Origin: Bacteroidales bacterium
GTDB lineage: Bacteria > Bacteroidota > Bacteroidia > Bacteroidales > VadinHA17
Assembly: GCA_025455505.1 (NCBI GenBank)
Contig: JALOMK010000135.1
Location: 1 to 6,429 of the forward strand
Direction: 5' to 3'
Length of the DNA: 6,429 bases
Part shown: positions 1-6,350 of the stretch, in pieces
How positions within the stretch are numbered: position 1 is the stretch's first letter
How the letters are laid out: each line of letters starts with the position of its first letter
Notes under the pieces: model-generated
Database searches by the model: none
Told to the model about the DNA's origin: nothing
Seen by the model: only the letters and a program-made list of their open reading frames with translations
Position numbers and translations under genes: made by a program

Positions 1-464
1 ATCCCGGAACCCAGTCCGAATACAGTGGCTTCAACAATAGTCTCATATTCTCTTTCCTGCATGAAAAGCGATGCCCCCAGGATGGCGCAGTTGACGGCGA
101 TGAGTGGCAGGAATATTCCAAGGGAGTTATAAAGTGCCGGGCTGAATTTTTCTATTATCATCTCAACAAGCTGGACTATGGCTGCAATTACGGCAATGAA
201 GATCATGAACGACAGGAAACTGAGATCCACATCTGCAAAATCTTCACCCAGCCAGGCAAGCGCACCTTTCTTAAGAACATAGTTCTCGACAAGGAAATTT
301 ATGGGCAGTGTAATAAGCAGGACGAAAATAACAGCGACCCCAAGTCCGAATGATGTTTTAACGGTCTTTGAAACAGCAAGATAGGAGCACATGCCAAGAA
401 AGAAGGCAAAGACCATGTTATCGACAAATATCGACTTTACAAAGAGATTTAAAAGATGTTCCAT
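1..464 (-). CDS. nqrE: NqrE, membrane subunit E of the Na+-translocating NADH:quinone reductase (3' end missing)
   Basis: NqrE is an integral inner-membrane subunit of Na+-NQR. In the family it pairs with NqrD as an inverted-topology dimer that holds an iron-sulfur centre within the membrane and lies on the electron path between NqrF and NqrC. I translated this by hand: 154 complete codons starting [17 protein letters not shown], with the gene running off the left edge (the family is about 200 residues). Recognisable blocks are [13 protein letters not shown] (Cys26), [19 protein letters not shown] and [16 protein letters not shown] (Cys126). These two cysteines match the cluster ligands of the Vibrio protein. 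The second lies about six residues later than in Vibrio because the loop around residues 66-80 is longer. The ATG at 464 is chosen because a strong AGGAGGA ribosome site sits 7 nt upstream. It begins 11 bp after nqrD. nqrF would be expected next, outside the window. Confidence 0.95.
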   Translation of the reverse strand, partial: MEHLLNLFVKSIFVDNMVFAFFLGMCSYLAVSKTVKTSFGLGVAVIFVLLITLPINFLVENYVLKKGALAWLGEDFADVDLSFLSFMIFIAVIAAIVQLVEMIIEKFSPALYNSLGIFLPLIAVNCAILGASLFMQEREYETIVEATVFGLGSG

Positions 465-470
465 AGACTG

Positions 471-477
471 TCCTCCT
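471..477 (-). promoter_or_regulatory. Ribosome binding site of nqrE
   Basis: The minus strand reads AGGAGGACAGTCT and then the nqrE ATG. AGGAGG is a full Shine-Dalgarno core with a 7-nt spacer, and it overlaps the last bases and stop codon of nqrD. It fixes the nqrE start. It is notable because nqrA, nqrB and nqrD show no such motif upstream and nqrC has at most a weak purine run, as is common in Bacteroidota. Confidence 0.75.
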
Positions 478-1129
478 ATTTTTTCTCAATTAAAGCATGA
501 TCCCTGCTTCGCTGGAACCATATTATCAGTCCGACAACAATCAGCGCCATCGGGGGAAGTATCATCATGCCGTTGTTCTCATAACCAACTGAATAAATTC
601 CAAGTTTCTGCATGACCGGGTATCCCATGAAAGTACCTGAGCCAAACAGCTCCCTGAAAAAAGCAACGATAACGAGTATGATTCCATAGCCTGCACCATT
701 GCCCAGCCCGTCGAGGAAGGATGGCCAGGGTTTATTTGCCATTGCAAAAGCCTCAAGCCTTCCCATAATAATGCAATTTGTTATTATAAGCCCCACGAAA
801 ACTGACAGCTGTTTGCTGACATCGAAGGCAAATGCCTTCAGGAACTGGTCCACAAGAATTACCATTGTAGCGATTACAACAAGCTGCACAATTATCCTGA
901 TCCTTTCAGGAATTGATCTTCTCATAAGGGCTATAACCAGGTTTGATACCGCGGTGACTATGGTGACGGAAAGTGCCATCACCAGGGCAGGTTTAAGCTT
1001 TACTGTAACTGCAAGGGCAGAACAAATGCCGAGAACCTGCACAGTTATGGGATTGTTTCTTCCCAGCGGAGCTGTCAGCAGCTTTATGTTCTTCGGTGAG
1101 AACAGGGGCTCCTTCTCAGTGTTACTCAT
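476..1129 (-). CDS. nqrD: NqrD, membrane subunit D of the Na+-translocating NADH:quinone reductase
   Basis: A 217-residue, very hydrophobic protein that belongs to the RnfA/RnfE/NqrD/NqrE family of inner-membrane subunits. In Na+-NQR, NqrD and NqrE form a pseudo-symmetric pair, and two cysteines from each bind the intramembrane iron-sulfur cluster. The polar N-terminus (residues 1-25, including PLGRNNP at 21-27) is followed by about six membrane segments. The two expected cysteines are present: Cys36 in [12 protein letters not shown] and Cys119 in [26 protein letters not shown] and [11 protein letters not shown] are family-typical stretches in the second half. Length is close to the usual 205-220 residues. 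The start lies 3 bp after the nqrC stop, which implies translational coupling, and no Shine-Dalgarno motif is visible. nqrE follows after 11 bp. RnfE is the nearest alternative, excluded by the nqrA/nqrC context. Confidence 0.96.
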   Translation of the reverse strand: MSNTEKEPLFSPKNIKLLTAPLGRNNPITVQVLGICSALAVTVKLKPALVMALSVTIVTAVSNLVIALMRRSIPERIRIIVQLVVIATMVILVDQFLKAFAFDVSKQLSVFVGLIITNCIIMGRLEAFAMANKPWPSFLDGLGNGAGYGIILVIVAFFRELFGSGTFMGYPVMQKLGIYSVGYENNGMMILPPMALIVVGLIIWFQRSRDHALIEKK

Positions 1130-1132
1130 ATA

Positions 1133-1834
1133 TCAGTTTTTGTTTGTTGACAGGTATTCGTTGTATTTGACAAGGCAATCGGAAAGCATTGCTTCAAGTC
1201 CCTTGCTGGTGATGGTACCGCCGGAAATTGCATCTACATTATGCGGATCGGAATCAGGAGCTCCTCCCTTCAGAACACCTACTGAAACAAATTTACCATC
1301 CTGAAAGATCGTCTTGTCATTGAACATCGATTCGAAGGGTGTCGTATTTATCTCTGCACCCAGACCGGGGGTCTCTCCCTTGTGATCAAAGGTGACCCCG
1401 TAAATCGTATTCATATCCGACCTGAGAGCGACATAGCCCCAGATAGGTCCCCAGAGTCCCTTGCCTTCAACGGGAAGGATAATAACCTTTTCGCCGTCAT
1501 CGGGAAATGCTTTGAAAACCGGGAGGTACTGTTCTTCTGCCGGTTTCTTCTGTTCCGCCCTGAGGTTAACATCAAATGCATCTATTCCCTCCTGCTTTTC
1601 TCCTTTTGAATTGATTACATAGCTCTCGGTGATATATTTATCATATAAATCTTCTGCATCCGCCTTGGTAGCGATTACATGAATCGATTCGAGCATGCTT
1701 TTCTTCTTTTCTATTTCAAGGTTCCTGAGCTGCATGGGCTGCAGGATCGTCGCTGCCAGCGAAAGCAGCAGGGCTACTGCCACCACCATTATTATGGAGA
1801 AGGTATAGATATATCTGTTTGAAAACTCCTTCAT
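1133..1834 (-). CDS. nqrC: NqrC, periplasmic FMN-carrying subunit C of the Na+-translocating NADH:quinone reductase
   Basis: NqrC is anchored in the inner membrane by one helix and carries a covalently bound FMN on its outer-face domain, passing electrons towards NqrB. The 233-residue protein has one N-terminal membrane helix (about residues 9-31), a charged linker (39-60) and then the FMN_bind domain. Visible landmarks are GKGLWGPIWGYVAL (124-137), HKGETPGLGAEI (151-162) and the flavinylation site DAISGGTITS (201-210). The acceptor is the Thr after GG, Thr207. Most NqrC proteins have SGAT here, so the Gly is a mild variant. The ATG overlaps the nqrB stop codon by 4 bp (ATGA), indicating coupling, and nqrD starts 3 bp after the stop. 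Rnf subunit G has a similar domain, but the Na+-NQR gene set around it favours NqrC. Confidence 0.96.
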   Translation of the reverse strand: MKEFSNRYIYTFSIIMVVAVALLLSLAATILQPMQLRNLEIEKKKSMLESIHVIATKADAEDLYDKYITESYVINSKGEKQEGIDAFDVNLRAEQKKPAEEQYLPVFKAFPDDGEKVIILPVEGKGLWGPIWGYVALRSDMNTIYGVTFDHKGETPGLGAEINTTPFESMFNDKTIFQDGKFVSVGVLKGGAPDSDPHNVDAISGGTITSKGLEAMLSDCLVKYNEYLSTNKN

Positions 1835-3006
1835 TTCTTTATGTTGTTAGTTGCGACTTTAAGCCTTTTCAGTCTCCTGTTAATGTTTGCCTGTATCACG
1901 AAATGGTCGATGAGCGGGGCAAACATATTCATCATCAGGATTGCAAGCATAACTCCCTCAGGATAGGCGGGGTTTAGTACTCTCAAAAGAACTGAAAGGA
2001 CACCAATCAGGAAACCGTAAATCCACTTGCCCGTCTCAGTCTGGGTACCCGAAACAGGATCAGTGGCCATAAATACTGCGCCAAAAGCAAACCCTCCCAT
2101 CACAAAGTGATAGTATGCAGGCAGCTCCATGTAGGAATTGACAGCCACAGCGTTGAGAAGGAGACCCATTGCAAGTCCGCCGCCGAAGACGCTTACAATA
2201 ATCTTCCAGCTGCCGATTCCGGTAACAATGAGGATCAAAGCCCCTATCAGGATTGCAACTGTGGATGTTTCACCGATCGACCCTGGAATGGTGCCAAGAA
2301 ACATTTCCATGAATGACGGCATATTCCCTGTCTCCCCGATTGCAAGCATCCCCAGGGGTGTTGCTCCCGAGAAGCCATCAATTACATTCTGACCCTTCGT
2401 AAGACCCTCAACCCACACCTTGTCACCTGTCATCCATCCCGGGTAGCTGAAGAAAAGAAAGGCCCTGGCCATAAGTGCAGGGTTGAAGATATTCATCCCT
2501 GTACCGCCGAAGACCTCCTTCCCTATTATCACGGCAAAGGCAGTTGAAACTGCAACCATCCACAGTGGTACATCTATCGGCATTACGAGCGGAATAAGCA
2601 GCCCCGACACGAGGAATCCCTCATTTATCTCATGTCCCCTTATCTGTGCTGCGATGAATTCAATCCCGAGACCTACGCCGTAACTGACTATCACAAGGGG
2701 CAGAATCTTCAGGAAGCCGAACCAGAACAGCTGAACAACAGAACCTTCGATCCCTATGGACCTGTAATGCTGCAGCCCCACGTTATAGGCTCCGAAAAGG
2801 AAAGCCGGGATAAGAGCTATTATTACAACTGTCATTGTTCTTTTCAGATCGATGCTGTCGCGGATATGAGAACCTCTGACAGTAACCTTGTCGGGTACGA
2901 AAAGGAAGGTTTCAAGACCTTCGAAAACAGACCGCAGTTTTGAGAATCTGCCCCCCTCCTCAAAATGGGGCTTGATCCTGTCAATCTTCTTTCTAAGAGA
3001 ATTCAT
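1831..3006 (-). CDS. nqrB: NqrB, membrane subunit B of the Na+-translocating NADH:quinone reductase
   Basis: NqrB is the largest membrane subunit. In the family it carries a covalent FMN and a riboflavin, contributes the quinone site and contains the Na+ path. This 391-residue protein has a polar N-terminus (1-55) followed by roughly ten hydrophobic segments. Landmarks are HEINEGFLVSGLLIPLVMP (125-143), GKEVFGGTGMNIFNPALMAR (162-181) just before AFLFFSYP, the flavinylation motif DGFSGATPL (210-218) with Thr216 as FMN acceptor, GSIGETS (242-248) and MATDPVSGTQTETGKWIYG (313-331). Length is slightly below the 410-residue proteobacterial forms, mainly at the N-terminus. It starts 20 bp after nqrA with no clear Shine-Dalgarno motif and ends in a 4-bp overlap with nqrC. 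RnfD is the closest relative, but the neighbouring nqrA and the EVFGGTGMN block favour NqrB. Confidence 0.97.
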   Translation of the reverse strand: MNSLRKKIDRIKPHFEEGGRFSKLRSVFEGLETFLFVPDKVTVRGSHIRDSIDLKRTMTVVIIALIPAFLFGAYNVGLQHYRSIGIEGSVVQLFWFGFLKILPLVIVSYGVGLGIEFIAAQIRGHEINEGFLVSGLLIPLVMPIDVPLWMVAVSTAFAVIIGKEVFGGTGMNIFNPALMARAFLFFSYPGWMTGDKVWVEGLTKGQNVIDGFSGATPLGMLAIGETGNMPSFMEMFLGTIPGSIGETSTVAILIGALILIVTGIGSWKIIVSVFGGGLAMGLLLNAVAVNSYMELPAYYHFVMGGFAFGAVFMATDPVSGTQTETGKWIYGFLIGVLSVLLRVLNPAYPEGVMLAILMMNMFAPLIDHFVIQANINRRLKRLKVATNNIKK

Positions 3007-3026
3007 TATATGTTATTTCACTGTTA

Positions 3027-4379
3027 TTAATTCATCTCCTTAACCATAAGGTTCAGTCCTTTGCGCACTATTGCCTGTATATCGATCTTTGATGAGCAGA
3101 TATATTCGCATAGGGCAAGGTCTTCCTCGGCCACCTCATAAATTCCCAGGTTCTCCATCAGATCAATATCTTCGGCGAGTATTGCTTTCAAAAGCTGCAT
3201 CGGATAAATGTCCATCGGTACAACCTTTTCATACTGGCCGGTCATTACAAATGCCCTTTCACCACCGTGATAGTTTGTATCCAGGCTGTATTCCTTCCCG
3301 GGGATGAAGCCCGATGCAAATGCTTTCGAGAAGCTGAACTTGCCAAAGCCCGGCATCATCCATCCGAAAAATTCAAAATATTTTCCTTCAGGGATCACAG
3401 TCAACTGTGAATCATAGTAGCCGAGGAAACCGTCATAATCGATCCTGGTGCCTGTAAGCACGTTCCCACTTATATATCTCTTATCACCCTCCCCTGTATT
3501 GTTGTCAAGAAGCGCCTTCACCGAGGCTCCTGACCTTACTGTGTGATAAGCAGGGGCAAGCACCTCAGACCCTGTTACTGCCACTATCCTTTCCGGTTTG
3601 TAAACGCCTTCCTCAAAAAGCCTCCCTATTGCAACAACATCCTGAAGATTGACAAACCATATTATTTCTCCCTTGTTCAAGGGATCGATGTGATGAACCT
3701 GGACCCCGATATTTCCTGCAGGGTGGGGACCCGAAAAATGATGATGTTCAACTCCGCTTACCCGCCTTAACAATTCAGATGTCTCTGAATTTCCGTTCAG
3801 GACCAGGTTGATTTTCCCGTCGGTCAGCTTGCCAATGGCTGCAATTCCTGCCTGGAAAAGGACCGAAGATGTATTATCCATTACAAAATTCATGTCCGGG
3901 GCCAGCGGAGAGCTGTCGAAGCCTGAGATGAAAACAGACTTGGGAGTGTCCGAGGGATTTGCAATTATATGATAGGGTCTCTGCCGTATTGAAGGCCAGA
4001 GTCCGGAAATCAGCAATGATTCAACAATCTCCCTGCGCGACAGGGAGGCTGCATTCCTGCGGCCGAAATCAATGTGTTCTGTTCCTTCCCTTTCCACAAC
4101 AACTTCCAGCAGCGAACGACGTTCGCCTCTTCGAATCTCACTTACAATCCCGCTCACCGGCGAGGTAAACAGGATTTCCGGACGCAGCTTACTGTGAAAA
4201 AGAGGACTGCCGGCAAGCACCCTGTCGCCGGTTTTTACATTCAGTTTTGGTATAAGAAGAGGAAAATCAATTGGTTTTACTCCATAAAAAGCTGCAGGGG
4301 ATTCCGGAAAGAGCTTCTTTTCAGCTTTCCCTTTCAGCCTTATGTCAAGCCCTTTCTTAAGTCTGACGGTAATAGACAT
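3027..4379 (-). CDS. nqrA: NqrA, cytoplasmic subunit A of the Na+-translocating NADH:quinone reductase
   Basis: First gene of the operon. NqrA is a cytoplasmic-side subunit that binds NqrB and has been implicated in quinone binding. The 450-residue protein has no membrane segment. Its N-terminal part (1-95) looks like the RnfC/NqrA barrel-sandwich domain: KLNVKTGDRVLAGSPLF (45-61) and TSPVSGIVSEI (72-82) have a lipoyl-like pattern. The central signature SGPHPAGNIGVQVHHIDP (216-233) is a clear NqrA block, followed by VAVTGSEV (266-273) and the SLBB-like region. FFGWMMPGFGKFSFSKAF (337-354) and DIYPMQLLKAILAEDI (390-405) are also typical, as is the C-terminal CEYICSSKIDIQAIVRKGL (424-442). There is no CxxCxxCxxxC ferredoxin motif, which separates it from RnfC. 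Start: ATG at 4379, 127 bp from the divergent gene. No Shine-Dalgarno motif is visible. A candidate promoter lies 59-92 bp upstream. Confidence 0.97.
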   Translation of the reverse strand: MSITVRLKKGLDIRLKGKAEKKLFPESPAAFYGVKPIDFPLLIPKLNVKTGDRVLAGSPLFHSKLRPEILFTSPVSGIVSEIRRGERRSLLEVVVEREGTEHIDFGRRNAASLSRREIVESLLISGLWPSIRQRPYHIIANPSDTPKSVFISGFDSSPLAPDMNFVMDNTSSVLFQAGIAAIGKLTDGKINLVLNGNSETSELLRRVSGVEHHHFSGPHPAGNIGVQVHHIDPLNKGEIIWFVNLQDVVAIGRLFEEGVYKPERIVAVTGSEVLAPAYHTVRSGASVKALLDNNTGEGDKRYISGNVLTGTRIDYDGFLGYYDSQLTVIPEGKYFEFFGWMMPGFGKFSFSKAFASGFIPGKEYSLDTNYHGGERAFVMTGQYEKVVPMDIYPMQLLKAILAEDIDLMENLGIYEVAEEDLALCEYICSSKIDIQAIVRKGLNLMVKEMN

Positions 4380-4412
4380 CGCAGATTGATATTTGATGTT
4401 GAATTAAGGATG

Positions 4413-4430
4413 TTGTTAATTAATTAACAA
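4413..4430. repeat. Perfect 18-bp palindrome upstream of nqrA
   Basis: TTGTTAATTAATTAACAA reads identically on both strands with no central spacer, and the symmetry stops exactly at the flanking bases. It lies 34 bp upstream of the nqrA start codon and about 8 bp downstream of the candidate -7 box, that is, over or just after the predicted transcription start. This position and symmetry fit an operator for a dimeric regulator. AT-rich palindromes can arise by chance in AT-rich DNA, so the function is inferred. The palindrome itself is certain. Confidence 0.6.
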
Positions 4431-4437
4431 TGGCGTA

Positions 4438-4471
4438 CAAAATTATAAATACAATGCGACAATTAAACAAA
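4438..4471 (-). promoter_or_regulatory. Candidate Bacteroidota-type promoter of the nqr operon
   Basis: On the minus strand, TAATTTTG (4445 down to 4438) matches the Bacteroidota -7 consensus TAnnTTTG exactly. TTTG (4471 down to 4468) matches the -33 element, with 22 bp between them, at the long end of the spacing reported for this phylum. Transcription would begin near 4431 and give an nqrA leader of about 50 nt containing the palindrome. Matches to such short, AT-rich elements are easily fortuitous, so this is a moderate call. Confidence 0.4.
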
Positions 4472-4506
4472 TATGTCAAATATGATACAACATTTATTTA
4501 TTTTTA

Positions 4507-5841
4507 ATGGTTATCCCGGTACACAAATACTTATTTATGAGAATAACATATTGTGCAAGCTGTTTAATACTGTTCCTGCTCACAAGCGTGCCGGAACTGA
4601 AGGCGCAACCTGATTTCGGTGATATTCAGTATTTTGATGAAAAAGTATTTGACGACAGGATAAAGACAGTCCTGCTTCACAAGGAAGGATGGAACCTGTC
4701 CTACCCCGTAATAAAGCTTAAAAGCAGCGACAGGCTTATTCTTAAATTCGACCTGCTGGGCAACAATGCTGAAACATACTATTATACCTTCGTACATTGT
4801 GACAAGGACTGGAAGAAATCTGGGATCTTCCCAAATACCTACCTCAACGGTTATGCAGAGAATCCGATCGAGGCGTACAGGAGATCATTCAACACAACAG
4901 TCTCATATTTCAACTACAGCCTCTCTTTTCCGAACGACAGAGTGGAATTCGTCATTTCGGGGAATTATGCCCTTGTTGTCTATGATGCACAAAATCCGTC
5001 AGTACCTGTAATTACGAAGCGCTTCGTAGTAACAGAGGATGCCGTAAGCATCAGCATGAATGTAGGACGGCCCCTCATGACAAAGAATAACGACACTCAC
5101 CAGCAGGTTACATTCACAGTCAGCCATCCGGGGCTGACATTCAATGACCCGGTCAGAACCGTATTTGCATCAATTCTGCAGAACGGCAGATGGAACAGCG
5201 CCAGGACAAACCTGAAACCCGATTTCTTCGGCACAAGTGAGCTTAAGTTCAATTCCCTTTCCGATAAGAATATTTTCAGTGCAGGAAATGAGTTCCGCTA
5301 TTTCGACATCAAAAGTATCAGGTATCAGTCAGAATTCGTAATGAGGATAGATTATGTGGCTCCCTGGTATAATGTAAAGCTCTTCCCGTCTGAAAACAGG
5401 GAGTTCAAATCATATTTTTACTGGCAGGACTTTAACGGCAAATACTATATTGCCTTCCAGGAGGGCAGGGATTCAGATACGGAGGCAGATTATGTGAATG
5501 TATTCTTCACACTTCCTTCCAGACAGCCTGTTCAGGGCGGCAGGATGTATGTTTCAGGCGCACTTAACAACTGGAACTATGACAACAGCAATGAAATGAC
5601 ATATAATCAGGCCGCGGGGCAGTATGAATGCACGATGCTTCTCAAGCAGGGATGGTACAACTATGAGTATTTCTTCCGGCGCGACAATGACATTTCCGGG
5701 GTCGCCTCGGCTTTCGAGGGCAGTCACTGGGAAACTGAAAACGATTATTCAGTAATTGTCTATTTCAGGAATCCCCGCGACAGGTACGACAGGGTAGTCG
5801 GTTACGGGATACTTAATTCGTCAGGCAAGACTGGAAAGTGA
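4507..5841 (+). CDS. DUF5103 protein, type IX secretion system plug family (secreted)
   Basis: This family includes the Plug protein found bound to the periplasmic mouth of the SprA/Sov outer-membrane translocon in Flavobacterium johnsoniae, where it closes the empty channel of the type IX secretion system. The sequence shows a signal peptide (hydrophobic run at about residues 17-28, end LKAQ at 31-34), then family-like stretches DKDWKKSGIFPNTYLNGY (99-116), SFNTTVSYFNYSLSFPND (127-144) and ISGNYALVVYD (150-160). At about 343-391, RMYVSGALNNWNYDNSNEM and LLKQGWYNYEYFF resemble the AMPK/CBM48-type beta-sandwich. The 444-residue length is typical. Two starts are possible: ATG 4507, or ATG 4537, which would give a compact 23-24 residue signal peptide (MRITYCASCLILFLL...). 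Neither has a Shine-Dalgarno motif. There is no lipobox cysteine, so it should be soluble in the periplasm. It diverges from nqrA and is apparently monocistronic. The family is confident; the Plug role is inferred from it. Confidence 0.9.
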   Translation: MVIPVHKYLFMRITYCASCLILFLLTSVPELKAQPDFGDIQYFDEKVFDDRIKTVLLHKEGWNLSYPVIKLKSSDRLILKFDLLGNNAETYYYTFVHCDKDWKKSGIFPNTYLNGYAENPIEAYRRSFNTTVSYFNYSLSFPNDRVEFVISGNYALVVYDAQNPSVPVITKRFVVTEDAVSISMNVGRPLMTKNNDTHQQVTFTVSHPGLTFNDPVRTVFASILQNGRWNSARTNLKPDFFGTSELKFNSLSDKNIFSAGNEFRYFDIKSIRYQSEFVMRIDYVAPWYNVKLFPSENREFKSYFYWQDFNGKYYIAFQEGRDSDTEADYVNVFFTLPSRQPVQGGRMYVSGALNNWNYDNSNEMTYNQAAGQYECTMLLKQGWYNYEYFFRRDNDISGVASAFEGSHWETENDYSVIVYFRNPRDRYDRVVGYGILNSSGKTGK

Positions 5842-5843
5842 GA

Positions 5844-6350
5844 TCATGTATGTTTATCTATCCCATACTGCATGTTGACAGTATGAAGCAATGTCTTCAT
5901 TATTTCTCCGAGGTATTCCTCAACTGCCTTTGGAGAGCCGGGCAGTGTATAGATCAGTGAGTTGCCGATTATACCCGCAACTCCCCTGCTCAGGAGGGCA
6001 GCCGGCTTTACGGATCCGAATTTAATCCTGATGTATTCCATCACGCCGGGAATCTCACGGGATAGCAGGGGCCTTACCGTTTCAACAGTAATATCCCGGG
6101 GCCCGATGCCAGTGCCACCGGTAGTTATTATGAGGTTGCAAGTGACCGATGAATCCCTTACAAGTTTCTCAAGCAGAAGAGCATCGTCAGGAATTATCCT
6201 TGTTTCGATTTCATGCTTCATAGCTGCTTCCGTAAGGAATACAGAGAGCATCTCCTTAGCCATAGGACCGCTCATATCGCTGTATTCGCCTTTTGATGCC
6301 CTGTCACTCAGTGTCACAATGAGCACCCTGAAGATCTCAGGCAACTTCAT
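5844..6350 (-). CDS. mogA: MogA/MoaB family molybdenum cofactor biosynthesis protein (molybdopterin adenylyltransferase-like)
   Basis: Proteins of this cytoplasmic family adenylate molybdopterin, activating it before molybdenum insertion by MoeA. This 168-residue, single-domain protein shows the full signature: VTLSDRASKGEYSDMSGP (12-29), LIITTGGTGIGPRDITVET (73-91) with the nucleotide/molybdopterin-binding GGTG loop and the conserved Asp86, SRGVAGI (121-127) and TLPGSPKAVEEYL (135-147). Length is normal for MoaB/MogA. The ATG overlaps the moaC stop codon by 4 bp, and AGGAAAGG lies 7 nt upstream, which supports this start. It ends 2 bp from the convergent plug gene, leaving no room for a separate terminator. 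MoaB and MogA cannot be told apart by sequence alone here. The intact motifs favour an active enzyme, unlike E. coli MoaB, which is reported inactive. Confidence 0.93.
   Translation of the reverse strand: MKLPEIFRVLIVTLSDRASKGEYSDMSGPMAKEMLSVFLTEAAMKHEIETRIIPDDALLLEKLVRDSSVTCNLIITTGGTGIGPRDITVETVRPLLSREIPGVMEYIRIKFGSVKPAALLSRGVAGIIGNSLIYTLPGSPKAVEEYLGEIMKTLLHTVNMQYGIDKHT

Larger units (their letters stand above)
4380..4506. other. Divergent intergenic region between nqrA and the T9SS plug gene
   Basis: This AT-rich 127-bp gap is the only appreciable non-coding stretch in the window, and the start regions of two divergent genes flank it. It must carry the start signals for nqrA on the minus strand and probably those of the plug gene on the plus strand. 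It holds a candidate minus-strand promoter and a perfect 18-bp palindrome, listed separately. I found no good TTTG ... TAnnTTTG pair on the plus strand; the best match, TATTTTTA at 4499-4506, has one mismatch and no matching upstream element. There is no sign of an RNA gene or riboswitch. Confidence 0.8.

Noticed and set aside
699..1304. A 201-codon open frame on the plus strand across nqrC and nqrD
   Set aside because: It is antisense to two clearly conserved nqr genes, its translation shows no recognisable domain, and it crosses the nqrC-nqrD junction. It is a shadow of the minus-strand genes.
1..4379. Possibility that this is an Rnf complex operon rather than Na+-NQR
   Set aside because: Subunit A lacks the ferredoxin-type cysteine clusters of RnfC and has NqrA-specific blocks. 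The gene order A-B-C-D-E is that of nqr, and no RnfB is present.
4074..4427. A 117-codon plus-strand open frame over the start of nqrA
   Set aside because: It is antisense to the NqrA N-terminal domain, has no start signal, and its composition is that of an out-of-frame translation.
4475..4490. Imperfect inverted repeat TGTCAAATATGATACA upstream of the plug gene
   Set aside because: Only the outer three bases and the AT core match between the arms. This is expected by chance in such AT-rich DNA.
5836..5860. A bidirectional terminator between the convergent plug and mogA genes
   Set aside because: The stop codons are 2 bp apart and I see no GC-rich hairpin with a T tract at the junction.
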